DNA of 64,000 bases from Nocardioides turkmenicus (GTDB lineage: Bacteria > Actinomycetota > Actinomycetes > Propionibacteriales > Nocardioidaceae): positions 186,001 to 250,000 of the forward strand of contig NZ_JAALAA010000002.1 in the NCBI RefSeq assembly GCF_011045035.1. The letters run 5' to 3'. This document shows, piece after piece, positions 1-9,435 of the stretch. A model generated the notes under the pieces. It was not told the DNA's origin, searched no databases, and saw only the letters and a program-made list of their open reading frames with translations. The translations under genes were made by a program, and so were the position numbers. Numbering within the stretch: position 1 is the stretch's first letter; the number at the start of each line of letters is the position of its first letter.

Positions 1-1
1 G

Positions 2-124
2 ACGGTCACGGTCCACGTACGCCGGCTGCGGGAGAAGATCGAGTCCGACCCGACCCGGCCGGAGCGGCTGGTCACGGTCTGGGGCGTCGGCTACCGCTGG
101 GAGCCTTCGGAGGTGGACGCATGA
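2..124 (+). CDS. Two-component response regulator, C-terminal end only
   Basis: Only the last 40 codons are in the window. They read as the end of an OmpR/PhoB-type winged-helix DNA-binding domain: the recognition-helix segment VRRLREKIE is followed by the wing strand [10 protein letters not shown] that closes this family. The stop codon overlaps the start of the following histidine kinase gene in an ATGA arrangement, so the two are translationally coupled and form one two-component system. The receiver domain lies upstream of the window, so the stimulus and targets cannot be inferred. Confidence 0.85.
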   Translation, partial: TVTVHVRRLREKIESDPTRPERLVTVWGVGYRWEPSEVDA

Positions 125-1263
125 AGGTCGCGGATGCCGTGCTGATCTCGCTCGTCGCCGCGGGTGCCGGTCTCGCCGTCGGCCTGCTCGGGCTCCTGGT
201 CGCCTGGCTGACGCGGCGCTGGTCGATCCGCTGGCAGCTCACCCTGGCCGCCACGGTCGCCGTGCTGACGGTCTTCGGAGGCGTGCTCGGCGTCGCCTGG
301 CTCATGTTCCTCTCCGGCCACGACCTGCTGGTCATCACCGTGGTCACCTCGATCGCCGTGGTCGTGGCGATCCTGGTCGCGCTCGTCATCGGCTCCGCGA
401 TGGTCCGCTGGTCAGGCGCCGTCCAGCTGCAGGCCCGGCAGATGGCTCTCGGCGGACATCAGCCGCCGTCGGAGAGCGGACCGCGGGAGCTCCGATCGCT
501 GTCGGCCGAGCTCGCCGAGACACAGCGGCGGCTCGAGGAGGCGAGCGCGCGGGAGGCGCGCCTCGAGGAGTCCCGGCGCGAGCTGATCTCGTGGGTCGCC
601 CACGACCTGCGTACGCCGCTGGCCGGGCTGCGCGCGATGGCCGAGGCCCTCGAGGACGGGATCGCGGCCGACCCGCACCGCTACCACCAGCGCATCCGAG
701 TCGAGGTCGAGCGGCTGGCGCGGCTCGTGGACGACCTCTTCGAGCTCTCCCGGATCCAGGCCGGCGCTCTCACCCTGACGCCGGAACCGGTCCTGCTCGG
801 TGACCTGGTCAGCGAGGCGCTGGCCGGGGCCGACCCGGTCGCCAGGGAGCGGCGGGTCCGGCTCGGTGGACAGGTCGAGGACGGCCTCGAGATCACCGCC
901 GATCCGGCCAGCCTGTCCCGCGTCGTCTCCAACCTGCTGATGAACGCCATCCGGCACACCCCCGCCGACGGCACGGTGGAGGTCCGCTGCCGCCTGGCGC
1001 CCGGAGACGTACGCAGCGTCGACCTCAGCGTCAGTGACGGCTGTGGCGGCCTGGATCCCGGCGACATGGAGCGGGTCTTCGACCTCGGCTGGCAGGGCAG
1101 CTACGCGCGCACCCCGACCGCACCCGAAGGCGCTGGCGCTCAGGGCGCCGGGTTCGGTCTCGCCATCGTCAAGGGCCTCGTCGATGCACACCGCGGCCGG
1201 GTCTGGGTGGAGAACCTTCCCGCCGCGACCGGCTGCCGGTTCCACGTACGCCTGCCGGCGTGA
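121..1263 (+). CDS. Sensor histidine kinase (HAMP/HisKA/HATPase)
   Basis: A 380-residue membrane kinase, partner of the response regulator that overlaps its start. About three hydrophobic segments (residues about 5–30, 40–64 and 70–93) are followed by a coiled linker (about 125–155) and a HisKA helix with the phospho-acceptor His161 in [10 protein letters not shown]. The HATPase domain shows the N-box [10 protein letters not shown] (about 271–280), a G1-like DGCGG (306–310) and G2 GAGFGLAIV (342–350). The extracytoplasmic sensing loops are very short, so it may sense within the membrane. It autophosphorylates and passes phosphate to the regulator encoded upstream. The signal is unknown. It is convergent with the creatininase-family gene. 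Confidence 0.93.
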   Translation: MKVADAVLISLVAAGAGLAVGLLGLLVAWLTRRWSIRWQLTLAATVAVLTVFGGVLGVAWLMFLSGHDLLVITVVTSIAVVVAILVALVIGSAMVRWSGAVQLQARQMALGGHQPPSESGPRELRSLSAELAETQRRLEEASAREARLEESRRELISWVAHDLRTPLAGLRAMAEALEDGIAADPHRYHQRIRVEVERLARLVDDLFELSRIQAGALTLTPEPVLLGDLVSEALAGADPVARERRVRLGGQVEDGLEITADPASLSRVVSNLLMNAIRHTPADGTVEVRCRLAPGDVRSVDLSVSDGCGGLDPGDMERVFDLGWQGSYARTPTAPEGAGAQGAGFGLAIVKGLVDAHRGRVWVENLPAATGCRFHVRLPA

Positions 1264-1278
1264 CTCAGTCGAGCGCCC

Positions 1279-1989
1279 TCACCTTCGTATCGAAACGCCC
1301 CTGAGGTGGCTCACAAAGAGTTCGCTCAACGACTCCAGGAGCGCCGACCCCTTTTCTGCGCTCGCCAGCGATGGGCTGCCGATGATCCCCGTCTCGGTAT
1401 AGGGGCGTAGGCCGTGCGTGAGCATGTGTGGCCGGTCCGGGGCGTGGTGATCGCGGTGTTTGAAGTCTGGGCCGACGAGGTCGGGAGCGCAGTGCAGGAG
1501 GAGGCTGACCTCGAATTCTCCGGCATGCATGTCGTCGTGAGCGCTGGTCTCAAGGCCGGCAGCTTCACGGGCTGCGGTCCAGTCGGTCTTCCCGGGGAAC
1601 AGCGAGAGGTCGTTCGCTTCCTGAACGATGTTCTGCAGGACGTAGTTGCCGCCGTGGCCGTTGATGAAGACAACGTGCTCGGCGCCTTGCGCGCGTGCAG
1701 AGGCGACGATGTCCTCGACCAGTCGGATCAGTGTGGCGGCGGGAATACTGATGGTGCCTGCCCAGGAGGAGTGCTCGTGCGAGCAGGAGACCGTGATCGG
1801 AGGTAGCAGCCACAGGTCGTTGGCGCGAGCGACGGCGGAGGCGATCTGTGCTGCGACGATGGTGTCGGTGGACAGCGGCAGGATGTCGCCGTGCTGTTCG
1901 AAACTGCCGATCGGGAGGACCGCGATCTTGCTACCACGGGCGATGACGTCGGTGGTGGTCTCGGTGGAGATGACGTCGATGTTGGTCAT
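1279..1989 (-). CDS. Creatininase-family metal-dependent amidohydrolase
   Basis: A 236-residue protein with the complete creatininase metal-site pattern: EQHG (Glu31, His33), Asp42, NGHGGN (His112) and HAGEFE (His155, Glu158). These normally bind two divalent metals and hydrolyse a cyclic or linear amide. The family includes creatininase and MftE, the mycofactocin peptidase that trims a RiPP precursor. It sits 7 bp downstream of the XRE regulator gene and is co-oriented, so the two probably form one unit. Its position beside a lanthipeptide locus makes a peptide-processing role possible, but this is inference. Base composition is lower in GC than the flanking core genes. The substrate cannot be named from sequence. 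Confidence 0.85.
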   Translation of the reverse strand: MTNIDVISTETTTDVIARGSKIAVLPIGSFEQHGDILPLSTDTIVAAQIASAVARANDLWLLPPITVSCSHEHSSWAGTISIPAATLIRLVEDIVASARAQGAEHVVFINGHGGNYVLQNIVQEANDLSLFPGKTDWTAAREAAGLETSAHDDMHAGEFEVSLLLHCAPDLVGPDFKHRDHHAPDRPHMLTHGLRPYTETGIIGSPSLASAEKGSALLESLSELFVSHLRGVSIRR

Positions 1990-1996
1990 CGGGTGT

Positions 1997-3190
1997 TCAG
2001 GCCTCCCATGCCATGCTTGCTGTGAATGCGTGGTTGAAGTCGCGCACCGTGGGGTTGTCCCAGACAGGTGCCAACTCGCGGCGGAGGTCGTGGACCTGGG
2101 TGAGCATTCGGGCTGATTTGGTCTCGGCCAGAACCTTCAGCGCGGCATGCCCGGTGATCACTGCCATCTCGACCTCATGCGCGCCAGCGTACGCGGTGGC
2201 CAGGCGGGCGAGCGCGAGTCCGCGGTCGCGTTCCTGACTTCCGGTCGGCCATGCCCGGACGCTCTGCGTGAGGATCCCGAGAGCGTCGCTGTATCTGCCG
2301 AGGCGGAGGTAACAGTTCGCTGCCTCCATCTCGATGTAGGAGGGGGTGACGTACGGGACCAGGCTTGGCGCGTTGTGGCTCACCCCGTTGGTTGTGACCA
2401 TCTGGAGTGCGTCGTCGAGATCACGTCGGCAGGCTGCCTCGTCGCCGACCATGGCGTGGGCCACGGCCCGTTGTCTCAGAAGGACGCCGCTCAGTCGCGG
2501 ATCTTCGAGGGCGGTGGTCTCGAGCGCGTTGTTGGCTCGCGCAAGTGCGGCGTGGTTGTCGCGACCGTCGGTGTCGATGTTGCTCCGACGCATCACGGCA
2601 TACGCGGTCAGCTCGGGGTCAGCGGCCTCTGTGGCAAGGCTGATGGCCTGGTCGGTCCACCTTGCGGCCTGGTCGAGGTTGCCAGCGTCTTGATGGAGCC
2701 ATCCGGTGAACTCGTTCAGTCGCGAGGCGACGAGGAGAGCGTGAGACCGCTTTGAGCCGATGGCGCCGCGCACCAGGCCTGTCACGAACGTCGCCTGCTC
2801 GCGCGCGAGCGCGAGGACGGTCTGTGGTCCGGCAGTGGCATCAACGGAGGCCAAGTGCATCAGCGAAGTCTGCAGATTGTCGAGCAGATCTGCGCTGACC
2901 ATCCCCGCCGGCAGCGCTGCGTCGGGACCTATTGATCCGCCGCCGGAGACGAAGCCAAGCTCGGGCGCGGTGAGATCGAACGCGTCTTGGAGCAGACGCC
3001 GGTAGAACTCGTCGGGAACGCGATGACCGTTCTCCCAGCGAGAGATCTGAGTCTTGAGCACGAGCGTCTCGGGCAGTTCGGTCCCTCGGCGGGCCGCTGC
3101 GGCCTGAAGCTCGACGACCAGTCGCTTCTGCGACCAGCCGCGACGAAGTCGCGCGTCACGCAACTCGCTCGCCATAGGTCGTCCCGCCAT
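1997..3190 (-). CDS. XRE-family helix-turn-helix regulator with TPR-like sensor domain
   Basis: A 397-residue protein. The N-terminal region (about 8–60) is an XRE/Cro-type HTH: LRDARLRRGWSQ leads into a second helix and the typical QISRWENGHRVP recognition region. The rest is alpha-helical and rich in Ala and Leu, with tandem helix-hairpin units such as AARWTDQAISLATEA, as in TPR-containing actinobacterial regulators that bind a peptide or small ligand. It is transcribed away from the TetR regulator and the lanthipeptide genes and is followed closely by the creatininase-family gene. ATG 3190 is the likeliest start, with an internal ATG at 3175 possible. It is a plausible pathway-linked regulator; the target is unproven. 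Confidence 0.82.
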   Translation of the reverse strand: MAGRPMASELRDARLRRGWSQKRLVVELQAAAARRGTELPETLVLKTQISRWENGHRVPDEFYRRLLQDAFDLTAPELGFVSGGGSIGPDAALPAGMVSADLLDNLQTSLMHLASVDATAGPQTVLALAREQATFVTGLVRGAIGSKRSHALLVASRLNEFTGWLHQDAGNLDQAARWTDQAISLATEAADPELTAYAVMRRSNIDTDGRDNHAALARANNALETTALEDPRLSGVLLRQRAVAHAMVGDEAACRRDLDDALQMVTTNGVSHNAPSLVPYVTPSYIEMEAANCYLRLGRYSDALGILTQSVRAWPTGSQERDRGLALARLATAYAGAHEVEMAVITGHAALKVLAETKSARMLTQVHDLRRELAPVWDNPTVRDFNHAFTASMAWEA

Positions 3191-3590
3191 TCAGTGTCTA
3201 GCGTTTCTCCAGGTCAGTCTGGGTTAACCAGGCCGGTTCGGCAGGCGGCATCTCCCGAGATCGACAAGTATCGCCCAGCCTATCGAACTATGAGCACACA
3301 GTCTGTCGACCCAACTCCGGTGATGCGGGGGCGCCGGCGAGTTGGTCGTCCGCCGGGTCTTGATGGCGTGACCTGCTTCAGCGTCTCCAACCCGCGCGAG
3401 GTGGCCGGCTCGGGACTGGCTGGTCCCGAACGCCTCAGCCAGATCAGCAAGACTGCGACCCTGCCGGAACGTACTGCGGCGGGATCTTCCTGCCCCGAAC
3501 CTGACCGCCTTGTAGGCACGCTGGACGACGTGAACCTGCTGAGCATGGTTCTCGACGGGCTTCACCGCCTCGACTCTGAAGGCGGGGCCG
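3191..3590. other. Intergenic region between divergent regulators
   Basis: About 400 bp between the XRE gene (minus) and the TetR gene (plus). It must hold both promoters. A minus-strand reading frame at 3224–3565 has no recognisable family and no ribosome binding site, so I do not call it a gene. No strong inverted repeat was found. If translation of the TetR gene starts at 3696 rather than 3591, the region extends by another 105 bp. Confidence 0.5.
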
Positions 3591-3695
3591 GTGATGGGTG
3601 CTGACGATCCGCGACCTCAGCGTCGCGAGCAACCTAGTCGCAGCGCCGGGCGGCCGCGCCTCGTCCCGCGAACCCTGGTCGGGCGGCGATCTGAA

Positions 3696-4337
3696 ATGGA
3701 GCCACGTGAGGAGATTCTCGACATCGCGGCCGCTCTGTTCGTCGACGGTGGGATCGCGGCGACCTCGACCCGGGACATCGCCGAAGCCGTCGGGGTCAGG
3801 CAATCCAGCCTCTACTACCACTACCCCTGCGGGAAGGACGAAATGCTCGCTGAACTGCTGCAACGCTCCATCCGGCCCACCCTCGACAAGATCGAGAAGA
3901 TCGAGATCCTTGGCGCCGAGGCCGACACCGGACCCGAGGTTCTGCTGTATCTGCTGGTCATGCTCGACGTGCGAACCCTCGCTAACGCGCCACGCAACGC
4001 AGGTGTGCTGACCCGGCTGCCCGAGGTCCAGTGCAAGGAGGTCTTCGAGTCGTTCGGCGCTGCGCGCGAGGAGCTGAGGGCGGCGTACTCACGGCTGGGA
4101 ACGCAGGTGGCCGCGGCGCACCCCGAGGTGACGATGGCTCCCGACAGCGACCTGCTCGGCACGTTGCTGCTCCACCTGGTCGAGGTCGTCATCGGGATGC
4201 GCTCTGACGGGCACTTGATCACTCCGACCATCGAAGCCATCGTCGCCGCCTCCTGCCTCCGGATCTGCCTGGCCGACCAGACCAGCATCGACGAGGCCAC
4301 CACCCGTGCGGCCGACCTGATCCGATCCCTCGAATAG
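3696..4337 (+). CDS. TetR/AcrR-family transcriptional regulator
   Basis: The N-terminal HTH is clear: EILDIAAALFVDGGIAATS, then the STRDIAEAVGVRQSSLYYHY recognition helix ending in the family hallmark Y(Y)HY. The C-terminal ligand domain (about 60–213) is not assignable to a ligand. I chose ATG 3696 (213 residues) because it puts the HTH at the usual distance from the N terminus. An in-frame ATG at 3591 would add a 35-residue Arg-rich arm, which some TetR proteins have, so the start is uncertain. It lies just upstream of and co-oriented with the lanthipeptide genes, about 140 bp away, so local control of that operon is likely but inferred. Confidence 0.85.
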   Translation: MEPREEILDIAAALFVDGGIAATSTRDIAEAVGVRQSSLYYHYPCGKDEMLAELLQRSIRPTLDKIEKIEILGAEADTGPEVLLYLLVMLDVRTLANAPRNAGVLTRLPEVQCKEVFESFGAAREELRAAYSRLGTQVAAAHPEVTMAPDSDLLGTLLLHLVEVVIGMRSDGHLITPTIEAIVAASCLRICLADQTSIDEATTRAADLIRSLE

Positions 4338-4477
4338 AGGCCGATCCCACGGACTGTCGCTGGCCCACCACGGCGTGGTGGGTCGGCGACTGCAACACCT
4401 TGTAGACAACGATCGACTCCCGTACCGGCGACAAAGTTCGCACGAGCACTTTCAACGTTCCATTCAGGAGGAACAGC

Positions 4478-5761
4478 GTGGATCAGGTAGGCGCGCAGAG
4501 CACCCCGAGCACCGAACCGCAACAGGAGACGACCCAAGCTCGTCATCGACTGGTGGAGGACCTGCGCAGCAGGGGCATCGTCGCCAGCGACGCGGTGGCA
4601 CAGGCGTTGGCGACCGTGCCTCGTGAGCAGTTCATGCCACCGGACACGCCGTTGGAGGAGGCCTACGGTGTCGACAGTGCCGTGATCACGAAGACGGACG
4701 AGCATGGCCGCAGCATCTCGTCGGTGTCCGCGGCCTACATCCAGGCGGCCATGTTGGAGCAGGCCGACCTCGCGTCCGGGATGCGGGTGCTGGAGATCGG
4801 GTCCGGCGGCCTGAACGCCGCCTACATCGCCGAGATCGTTGGCCCCAGCGGGAAGGTGGTGACGGTCGACATCGATCCCGATGTCACCCAACGTGCCGTC
4901 GATTCGCTGAAGGGCACCCTCTACGAGGATCGGGTGCGGGTGCTCACGATGGATGCCGAGCATCCGGTGCCGGCTGAGGACGTGCCCGAGAAGGGATTCG
5001 ACGCGATCATCGTGACCGTCGGCGCCTGGGACCTCGCGCCGGCCTGGTTGGATCAGCTCGCCCCCTCCGGGACGCTCGTGGTTCCACTGCTCATGAACGG
5101 CTCTTCACGCGTCATCGCGTTCCAGCCGGATGCTGATGCTGGCGGCGATCACCTGGTCAGCACCTCTCACCAGGTCGCCGGGTTCGTCCCGATGCAGGGA
5201 GAAGGCAGCAACGACGGGCGGACTCTTCTGATCCCGGATGTCGACCGAACCCATCTGCGGCTGCTGTTCGACAAGGACTACCCAGCATCGCCGGAGGACC
5301 TGGACGGGCTCTTGGCCACCCCGATGAGCGAGACCGGGTCTGATGTGGTCGTCGCGGCTGGCGAGTCCTTCATCGACCTGTATCTGCGGATGTCGTGGAC
5401 CGTCGACGGCGTCTGCCGTCTCATCCCCGATCCCGGGTCCGAGTTCGGCAAGCAGGAGTCCTGGTTCCCGTTCGGTGTCGTCGCCGGCGCGGGCCTGGCC
5501 TACCTCGCCTCGCGTCGCGTTCCAGATGGCAGCGGGTTCGAGATGACTGCTCGCGCTTACGGGGCCGACCACGCAGAGGCGGCGGGCGTGCTCATCGAGC
5601 AGATCCGAGCCTGGCACCAGGCCGGACGCGACCAGGGACCTACGCCCACCTATCGGTATTGGCCGAACCGTCAAGAAGCCCCGGCTGACACCGTCGCTCC
5701 AGGGACACATGCCCTGGTGAAGCGCCACGGAGTCCTCACCGTCTCCTGGGTTACGAGCTAG
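4478..5761 (+). CDS. FxLD-system methyltransferase (protein-isoaspartate methyltransferase-like)
   Basis: A 427-residue protein. Residues about 20–240 are a PIMT-type AdoMet methyltransferase: VPREQFMP, the SSVSAAYIQAAMLE segment equivalent to the PIMT substrate loop, motif I VLEIGSGGL (104–112) and acidic VTVDID. The roughly 190-residue C-terminal extension is characteristic of the family annotated as methyltransferase, FxLD system. By analogy to OlvSA of the olivapeptin pathway, it would methylate an Asp side chain in a cyclised lanthipeptide; the ester collapses to a succinimide that opens to isoaspartate. The start is GTG 4478 with a strong AGGAGG about 8 bp upstream. The precursor gene begins 90 bp downstream, and its core has an ideal Asp-Gly target. 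Confidence 0.9.
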   Translation: MDQVGAQSTPSTEPQQETTQARHRLVEDLRSRGIVASDAVAQALATVPREQFMPPDTPLEEAYGVDSAVITKTDEHGRSISSVSAAYIQAAMLEQADLASGMRVLEIGSGGLNAAYIAEIVGPSGKVVTVDIDPDVTQRAVDSLKGTLYEDRVRVLTMDAEHPVPAEDVPEKGFDAIIVTVGAWDLAPAWLDQLAPSGTLVVPLLMNGSSRVIAFQPDADAGGDHLVSTSHQVAGFVPMQGEGSNDGRTLLIPDVDRTHLRLLFDKDYPASPEDLDGLLATPMSETGSDVVVAAGESFIDLYLRMSWTVDGVCRLIPDPGSEFGKQESWFPFGVVAGAGLAYLASRRVPDGSGFEMTARAYGADHAEAAGVLIEQIRAWHQAGRDQGPTPTYRYWPNRQEAPADTVAPGTHALVKRHGVLTVSWVTS

Positions 5762-5851
5762 ACCGATCGCTCATGGCCCATGAGCCCGAGCACAGCGTCT
5801 GCTGACGCCGATCTCGGGACACCACCATCACGACAGCAAGGAGAACTACCC

Positions 5852-6079
5852 ATGGCTCCAACTATGGCTCGATCCGCACCCGCGGGCCTGCTCGCCACCC
5901 CCGCCTCCGACGACCTCCTGGCAGAGGTCACCGGCATCACCGAGGCGGACTTCGACCTCGACCTCCGGGTCGTCGAGTCGGCTCTGCCTTCACCCGACAC
6001 GATGTGCTCCACCGGCGACGGATGCGGCGCCACCTGCCGCCCGAGCGCCTGCAACTCGGTGTCGTCCGACCCGTTCTGA
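5852..6079 (+). CDS. FxLD-family lanthipeptide precursor peptide
   Basis: A 75-residue precursor. The start ATG 5852 has a near-perfect AAGGAGA ribosome site (5838–5844) 7 bp upstream. The leader ends in an acidic segment with the FDLD motif at residues 34–37, the F-x-L-D element recognised by class I LanB enzymes and the family's namesake. The core has Cys at 52, 58, 62 and 67 and abundant Ser/Thr (S43, S47, T50, S53, T54, T61, S65, S69, S71, S72), allowing up to four (methyl)lanthionine rings. D56 lies in Thr-Gly-Asp-Gly-Cys, the sequence context that best favours succinimide formation, so it is the predicted target of the upstream methyltransferase. The cleavage site is not evident. Confidence 0.93.
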   Translation: MAPTMARSAPAGLLATPASDDLLAEVTGITEADFDLDLRVVESALPSPDTMCSTGDGCGATCRPSACNSVSSDPF

Positions 6080-6093
6080 CGGGTTCCTTGAAG

Positions 6094-6130
6094 GGTGACG
6101 GGTGTCGTCTCTCCGGGCGCGCCCGTCACC
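6094..6130 (+). terminator. Hairpin between precursor and LanB genes (likely attenuator)
   Basis: GGTGACGGG (6094–6102) pairs perfectly with CCCGTCACC (6122–6130) around a 19-nt loop, starting 14 bp after the precursor stop. There is no T-run, so it is probably a leaky terminator or RNA-stabilising stem. In class I lanthipeptide operons such a stem commonly lets the precursor transcript exceed that of the enzymes. Confidence 0.6.
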
Positions 6131-6177
6131 TCTCCAACCAGTCGCGTCATGCCAACCCCGTCCGCAGGAGGCCCACG

Positions 6178-9100
6178 GTGACCAAGCAGCCAATGACCCG
6201 CATCGGACCGGTGCTGATGCGCGCCAGCACGACGGCCCCCGATGTCGGCAACCGTGCGGCGCTACCTGTCGTGACCTCTGGGACCGAGCGCGAGACAGCC
6301 CACGCCTTCCTTGACTGGCTGGTCGCCCAATGGTCGTCACCTCGTACGCGTGAGGTGATGATCGTGGCGGCCCCTTCGTTTGCAGCCCAGGTCGAGGCCA
6401 TCGTCTCAGCCCGTTCCTGTCCGATAGGACCGCGGGAGGCTGACAGGATCCGAAGAGCCGCGGTGTCGCTGTATGCCTATCTTGCCCGATGGCAGCGACG
6501 GGCAACTCCGTTCGGGCTGTTCGCTGGGGTCACCAGCGTCCAAGATGGTCCTGCCGCCGACTCGGTATTTGGTGACGCTCACCGTGCACACGTTCGTGCG
6601 GACTCGACCTGGCTCGCCTGTGTCATCGACGAACTCGAAGCCGACCCCGAGCTACGACGACGGCTCTCGGTCGTCTTCGACAACACCACAAGAGTCCGTG
6701 ACGGCCGCCTTCACATCGTGACGCCAACCCATGGCCAATTCCGGGGCATGAACGCGGCTACGCAGGGCGACGGCGCGGATGCCTGGGGATGGCGAGAGAC
6801 ATCTCTGCGGTTCAACAAGCTGATCGACTATGTCGCTCGCCTGACCCGTACGCCGGTGACGATGTCGCGTCTGCTGGATCAACTCGACGCAGCCCTTCCA
6901 ACAGTCGAGCGCGGCAGGCTGAACACGGTCCTCGACCAACTGCTCAATGCCGGTGCGCTGGTCACCTGCCTGCGGCCGCCCACAACCGTCGATGACCCGC
7001 TCCGGCACGTGTGCACCGAGCTCGACCGCGCAGGAGCCGCCGACCTGACGGGAGTCTCCGAGGCCTTCAAGCGACTGTGCGAGATCCACGAAGACCTCAC
7101 TCGGTATGCGATTGCCCGCGACCGATCGGCCGACGCCTCACTCGCGGGCGAGCACCTCGAAGCCGCCCAATGCGCCATGGCTCAGATCAGCGACGACCGG
7201 CAACCACTCGCTTACGACACCGAACTCGACGCCTCGGTGAGACTGCCGAGATCCGTGTTGGCCGAGGCGAAGCAGGCGGCGGAGACACTCCTGCGCCTCA
7301 CAACCGAGCCGTTCGGGTCACCGGCCTGGGTGGAGTACCACCTGCGGTTCCGCGAGCGCTACGGGCCAGGCGCGCTCGTGCCCGTCCAGGACCTCGTCTC
7401 CGATGCGGGACTTGGATACCCCACCGGCTACCTAGGAAGCCCCAGCACGACGCCGGTCTGGCGCACGGTCACCGATCGCGACGCGTATCTTGCCGCCCGG
7501 ATCCAGGAGACGATTCTCGCCGGCCAATCCGAGCTGTGCCTGACTGATCGAGACCTGGAGAAGCTGACGATAGGCGACCCCGAGACCGTCACTCCGCCGG
7601 CACGGATCGAACTCGGCTTCGCCCTTGCGGCCGATACCGAGCAGGACGTGGATGCCGGGCGGTTTCGGTTACAGGTCACGGGCACCCCAGCCAGCGCGAC
7701 AAGCATGATGGGACGCTTCACGGCGTTGCTGCCCAATGGAGAACGGCGCGCCGTCGCAGCGACCTTCGCCGATGAGCCGTTGGGCGACCGCAGCGACGTG
7801 AACGGTTCGGTTGTGCACGCGCAACTGTCCTTCCCCTCCCGACAGGCAAGCGGCGGCAACGTCACCCGGGTAGGCCAGATGTTGCCAGCCGTCATCCACC
7901 TCGGCGAACACCCCGAGCCCCAGGGAACCGGACAAGAGGTGATCTTGCTCGATGACCTCGCCGTCACTGGTGACGCCGAGCGTCTCTGGCTGGTCCAGGT
8001 CACGACTGGTCGGGTCGTCGTGGCACGGGTCCCGCACGCGCTGGAGCTCACCACCCATGCTCCGGTACTGGCGCGGTTGCTCGCCGAAGTGAGCGAGTCC
8101 CGCTCTGCCGTGTTCCGTCCTCTCGATCCTGGCGCAGCAGCCAGGACGTTGCCCTACCTGCCTCGGATCACCCATCGCCGCACTGTCTTCTCTCCTGCAC
8201 GGTGGCGAGTCTCGAACAGCGACTTCGACGCCGGCGGTCAGGGCAGAGACTGCGACGACTGGGATACCGCGCTCCACCGCTGGCGAGATCGCTGGAAGGT
8301 TCCGGTGCGCGTCGTGATGTGCTCTGGAGACCTGCGCCTCCCCATCGACCTCACCAACCCTGGCGACCAGTTGCTGTTTCGGCGTCAACTCGGCCGCACT
8401 CCCGAGATGGTCCTCCAGGAACATCTTGCTCCCGACGGCGGATGGCTGGGACGCCCCACCGAGTTCCTCGCCGCCTTCACCGCTCAACACCCCAAAGTTG
8501 AGCCGTCACGACAGCCCCAGACACCGACGCTGCAACGCTCACCGGCGACCCGCCACCCCGGCACAAGTGATGTGCTGGTCGCTCATCTGCCTTGCAATCC
8601 TGCCCACGCCGAAGAGCTCCTCATCACGGTCGGTGGGCTGCTCGACCACCTTGTGCAAGCGAACCAGTCCCCGGCTGGCAACACCAGCCGTGGATCGATC
8701 CTGGGCTGGTGGGGTCGCCGCGACCACGACCCCCTCAACCCTGCTTCCACCCACCGGATCAGTCTCTTCCTCAAACTCTCGGCGCCCGAGGCGTACGGCG
8801 ATGCCGCCGCCGCATTCGGGGGCATGGGCACAGAGCTGGCAGCACGAAACCTTCCCCACCTCTTCACACTGGTCTCCTACGCCCCTCACCAGCCGCGCTA
8901 CGGCGGCGCGACGGTGTTCCCGCTGGCGGAAGCTGTGTTCGTAGCCGACACCGCGGCCGCGCTCGCTCAGGTCCGCTTCGCACACCGCAGCACCGATCCG
9001 AGCACATGTGACGAGCGGGCTCTCACAGCGGCGTCGATGGCCACCATCGCGGCCGCGCTCGCGCCAGATCCGACGACCGGGCACAGGTGGCTCGCCGAGG

Positions 9101-9435
9101 GGCTCCGTGGCCACACCATGCCCGTAGATCACGCCGTCACGGCTGCGGCCCGCCGCATCGCGGCACCCGACGAAACCGCCCACCCATCGCGAGACTCCGC
9201 CGCAGCGGAGGTCACCAAGACCTGGGCGGCACGGCACATGGCACTCACCAACTATCGCGGCGCGCTCATCTCAGCTGCCCCGGCCACACACGACCCGGCC
9301 CAGTACGTGCTTCGCAGCCTCCTCCACGAGCACGTCCGCCGCACCCTCGGAACCGACCGGGACCTGGAACGACAGGCCAATCACGCTGCCCGATCCGTAG
9401 CGCTATCACTGCTCGCGCAGAGGAGTCGACCATGA
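6178..9435 (+). CDS. lanB: LanB, class I lanthipeptide dehydratase
   Basis: A 1085-residue, full-length LanB. The N-terminal glutamylation domain carries the family signature RRATPFGLFAG (107–117). The C-terminal third (from about residue 780) is a SpaB_C-type elimination domain, with the LLITVGGLLDHLV and RYGGATVFPLAEAVF blocks. The enzyme uses glutamyl-tRNA to glutamylate Ser/Thr of the precursor core and then eliminates glutamate, giving dehydroalanine and dehydrobutyrine. I chose GTG 6178 because CAGGAGG (6165–6171) lies 6 bp upstream; the open frame extends further but would overlap the precursor gene. It overlaps LanC by ATGA. It is large enough to act alone, which makes the extra SpaB_C protein downstream notable. 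Confidence 0.93.
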   Translation: MTKQPMTRIGPVLMRASTTAPDVGNRAALPVVTSGTERETAHAFLDWLVAQWSSPRTREVMIVAAPSFAAQVEAIVSARSCPIGPREADRIRRAAVSLYAYLARWQRRATPFGLFAGVTSVQDGPAADSVFGDAHRAHVRADSTWLACVIDELEADPELRRRLSVVFDNTTRVRDGRLHIVTPTHGQFRGMNAATQGDGADAWGWRETSLRFNKLIDYVARLTRTPVTMSRLLDQLDAALPTVERGRLNTVLDQLLNAGALVTCLRPPTTVDDPLRHVCTELDRAGAADLTGVSEAFKRLCEIHEDLTRYAIARDRSADASLAGEHLEAAQCAMAQISDDRQPLAYDTELDASVRLPRSVLAEAKQAAETLLRLTTEPFGSPAWVEYHLRFRERYGPGALVPVQDLVSDAGLGYPTGYLGSPSTTPVWRTVTDRDAYLAARIQETILAGQSELCLTDRDLEKLTIGDPETVTPPARIELGFALAADTEQDVDAGRFRLQVTGTPASATSMMGRFTALLPNGERRAVAATFADEPLGDRSDVNGSVVHAQLSFPSRQASGGNVTRVGQMLPAVIHLGEHPEPQGTGQEVILLDDLAVTGDAERLWLVQVTTGRVVVARVPHALELTTHAPVLARLLAEVSESRSAVFRPLDPGAAARTLPYLPRITHRRTVFSPARWRVSNSDFDAGGQGRDCDDWDTALHRWRDRWKVPVRVVMCSGDLRLPIDLTNPGDQLLFRRQLGRTPEMVLQEHLAPDGGWLGRPTEFLAAFTAQHPKVEPSRQPQTPTLQRSPATRHPGTSDVLVAHLPCNPAHAEELLITVGGLLDHLVQANQSPAGNTSRGSILGWWGRRDHDPLNPASTHRISLFLKLSAPEAYGDAAAAFGGMGTELAARNLPHLFTLVSYAPHQPRYGGATVFPLAEAVFVADTAAALAQVRFAHRSTDPSTCDERALTAASMATIAAALAPDPTTGHRWLAEGLRGHTMPVDHAVTAAARRIAAPDETAHPSRDSAAAEVTKTWAARHMALTNYRGALISAAPATHDPAQYVLRSLLHEHVRRTLGTDRDLERQANHAARSVALSLLAQRSRP

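Noticed and set aside
3224..3565. Minus-strand frame in the regulator gap
   Set aside because: No ribosome site or family; a short HTH-like stretch is not enough.
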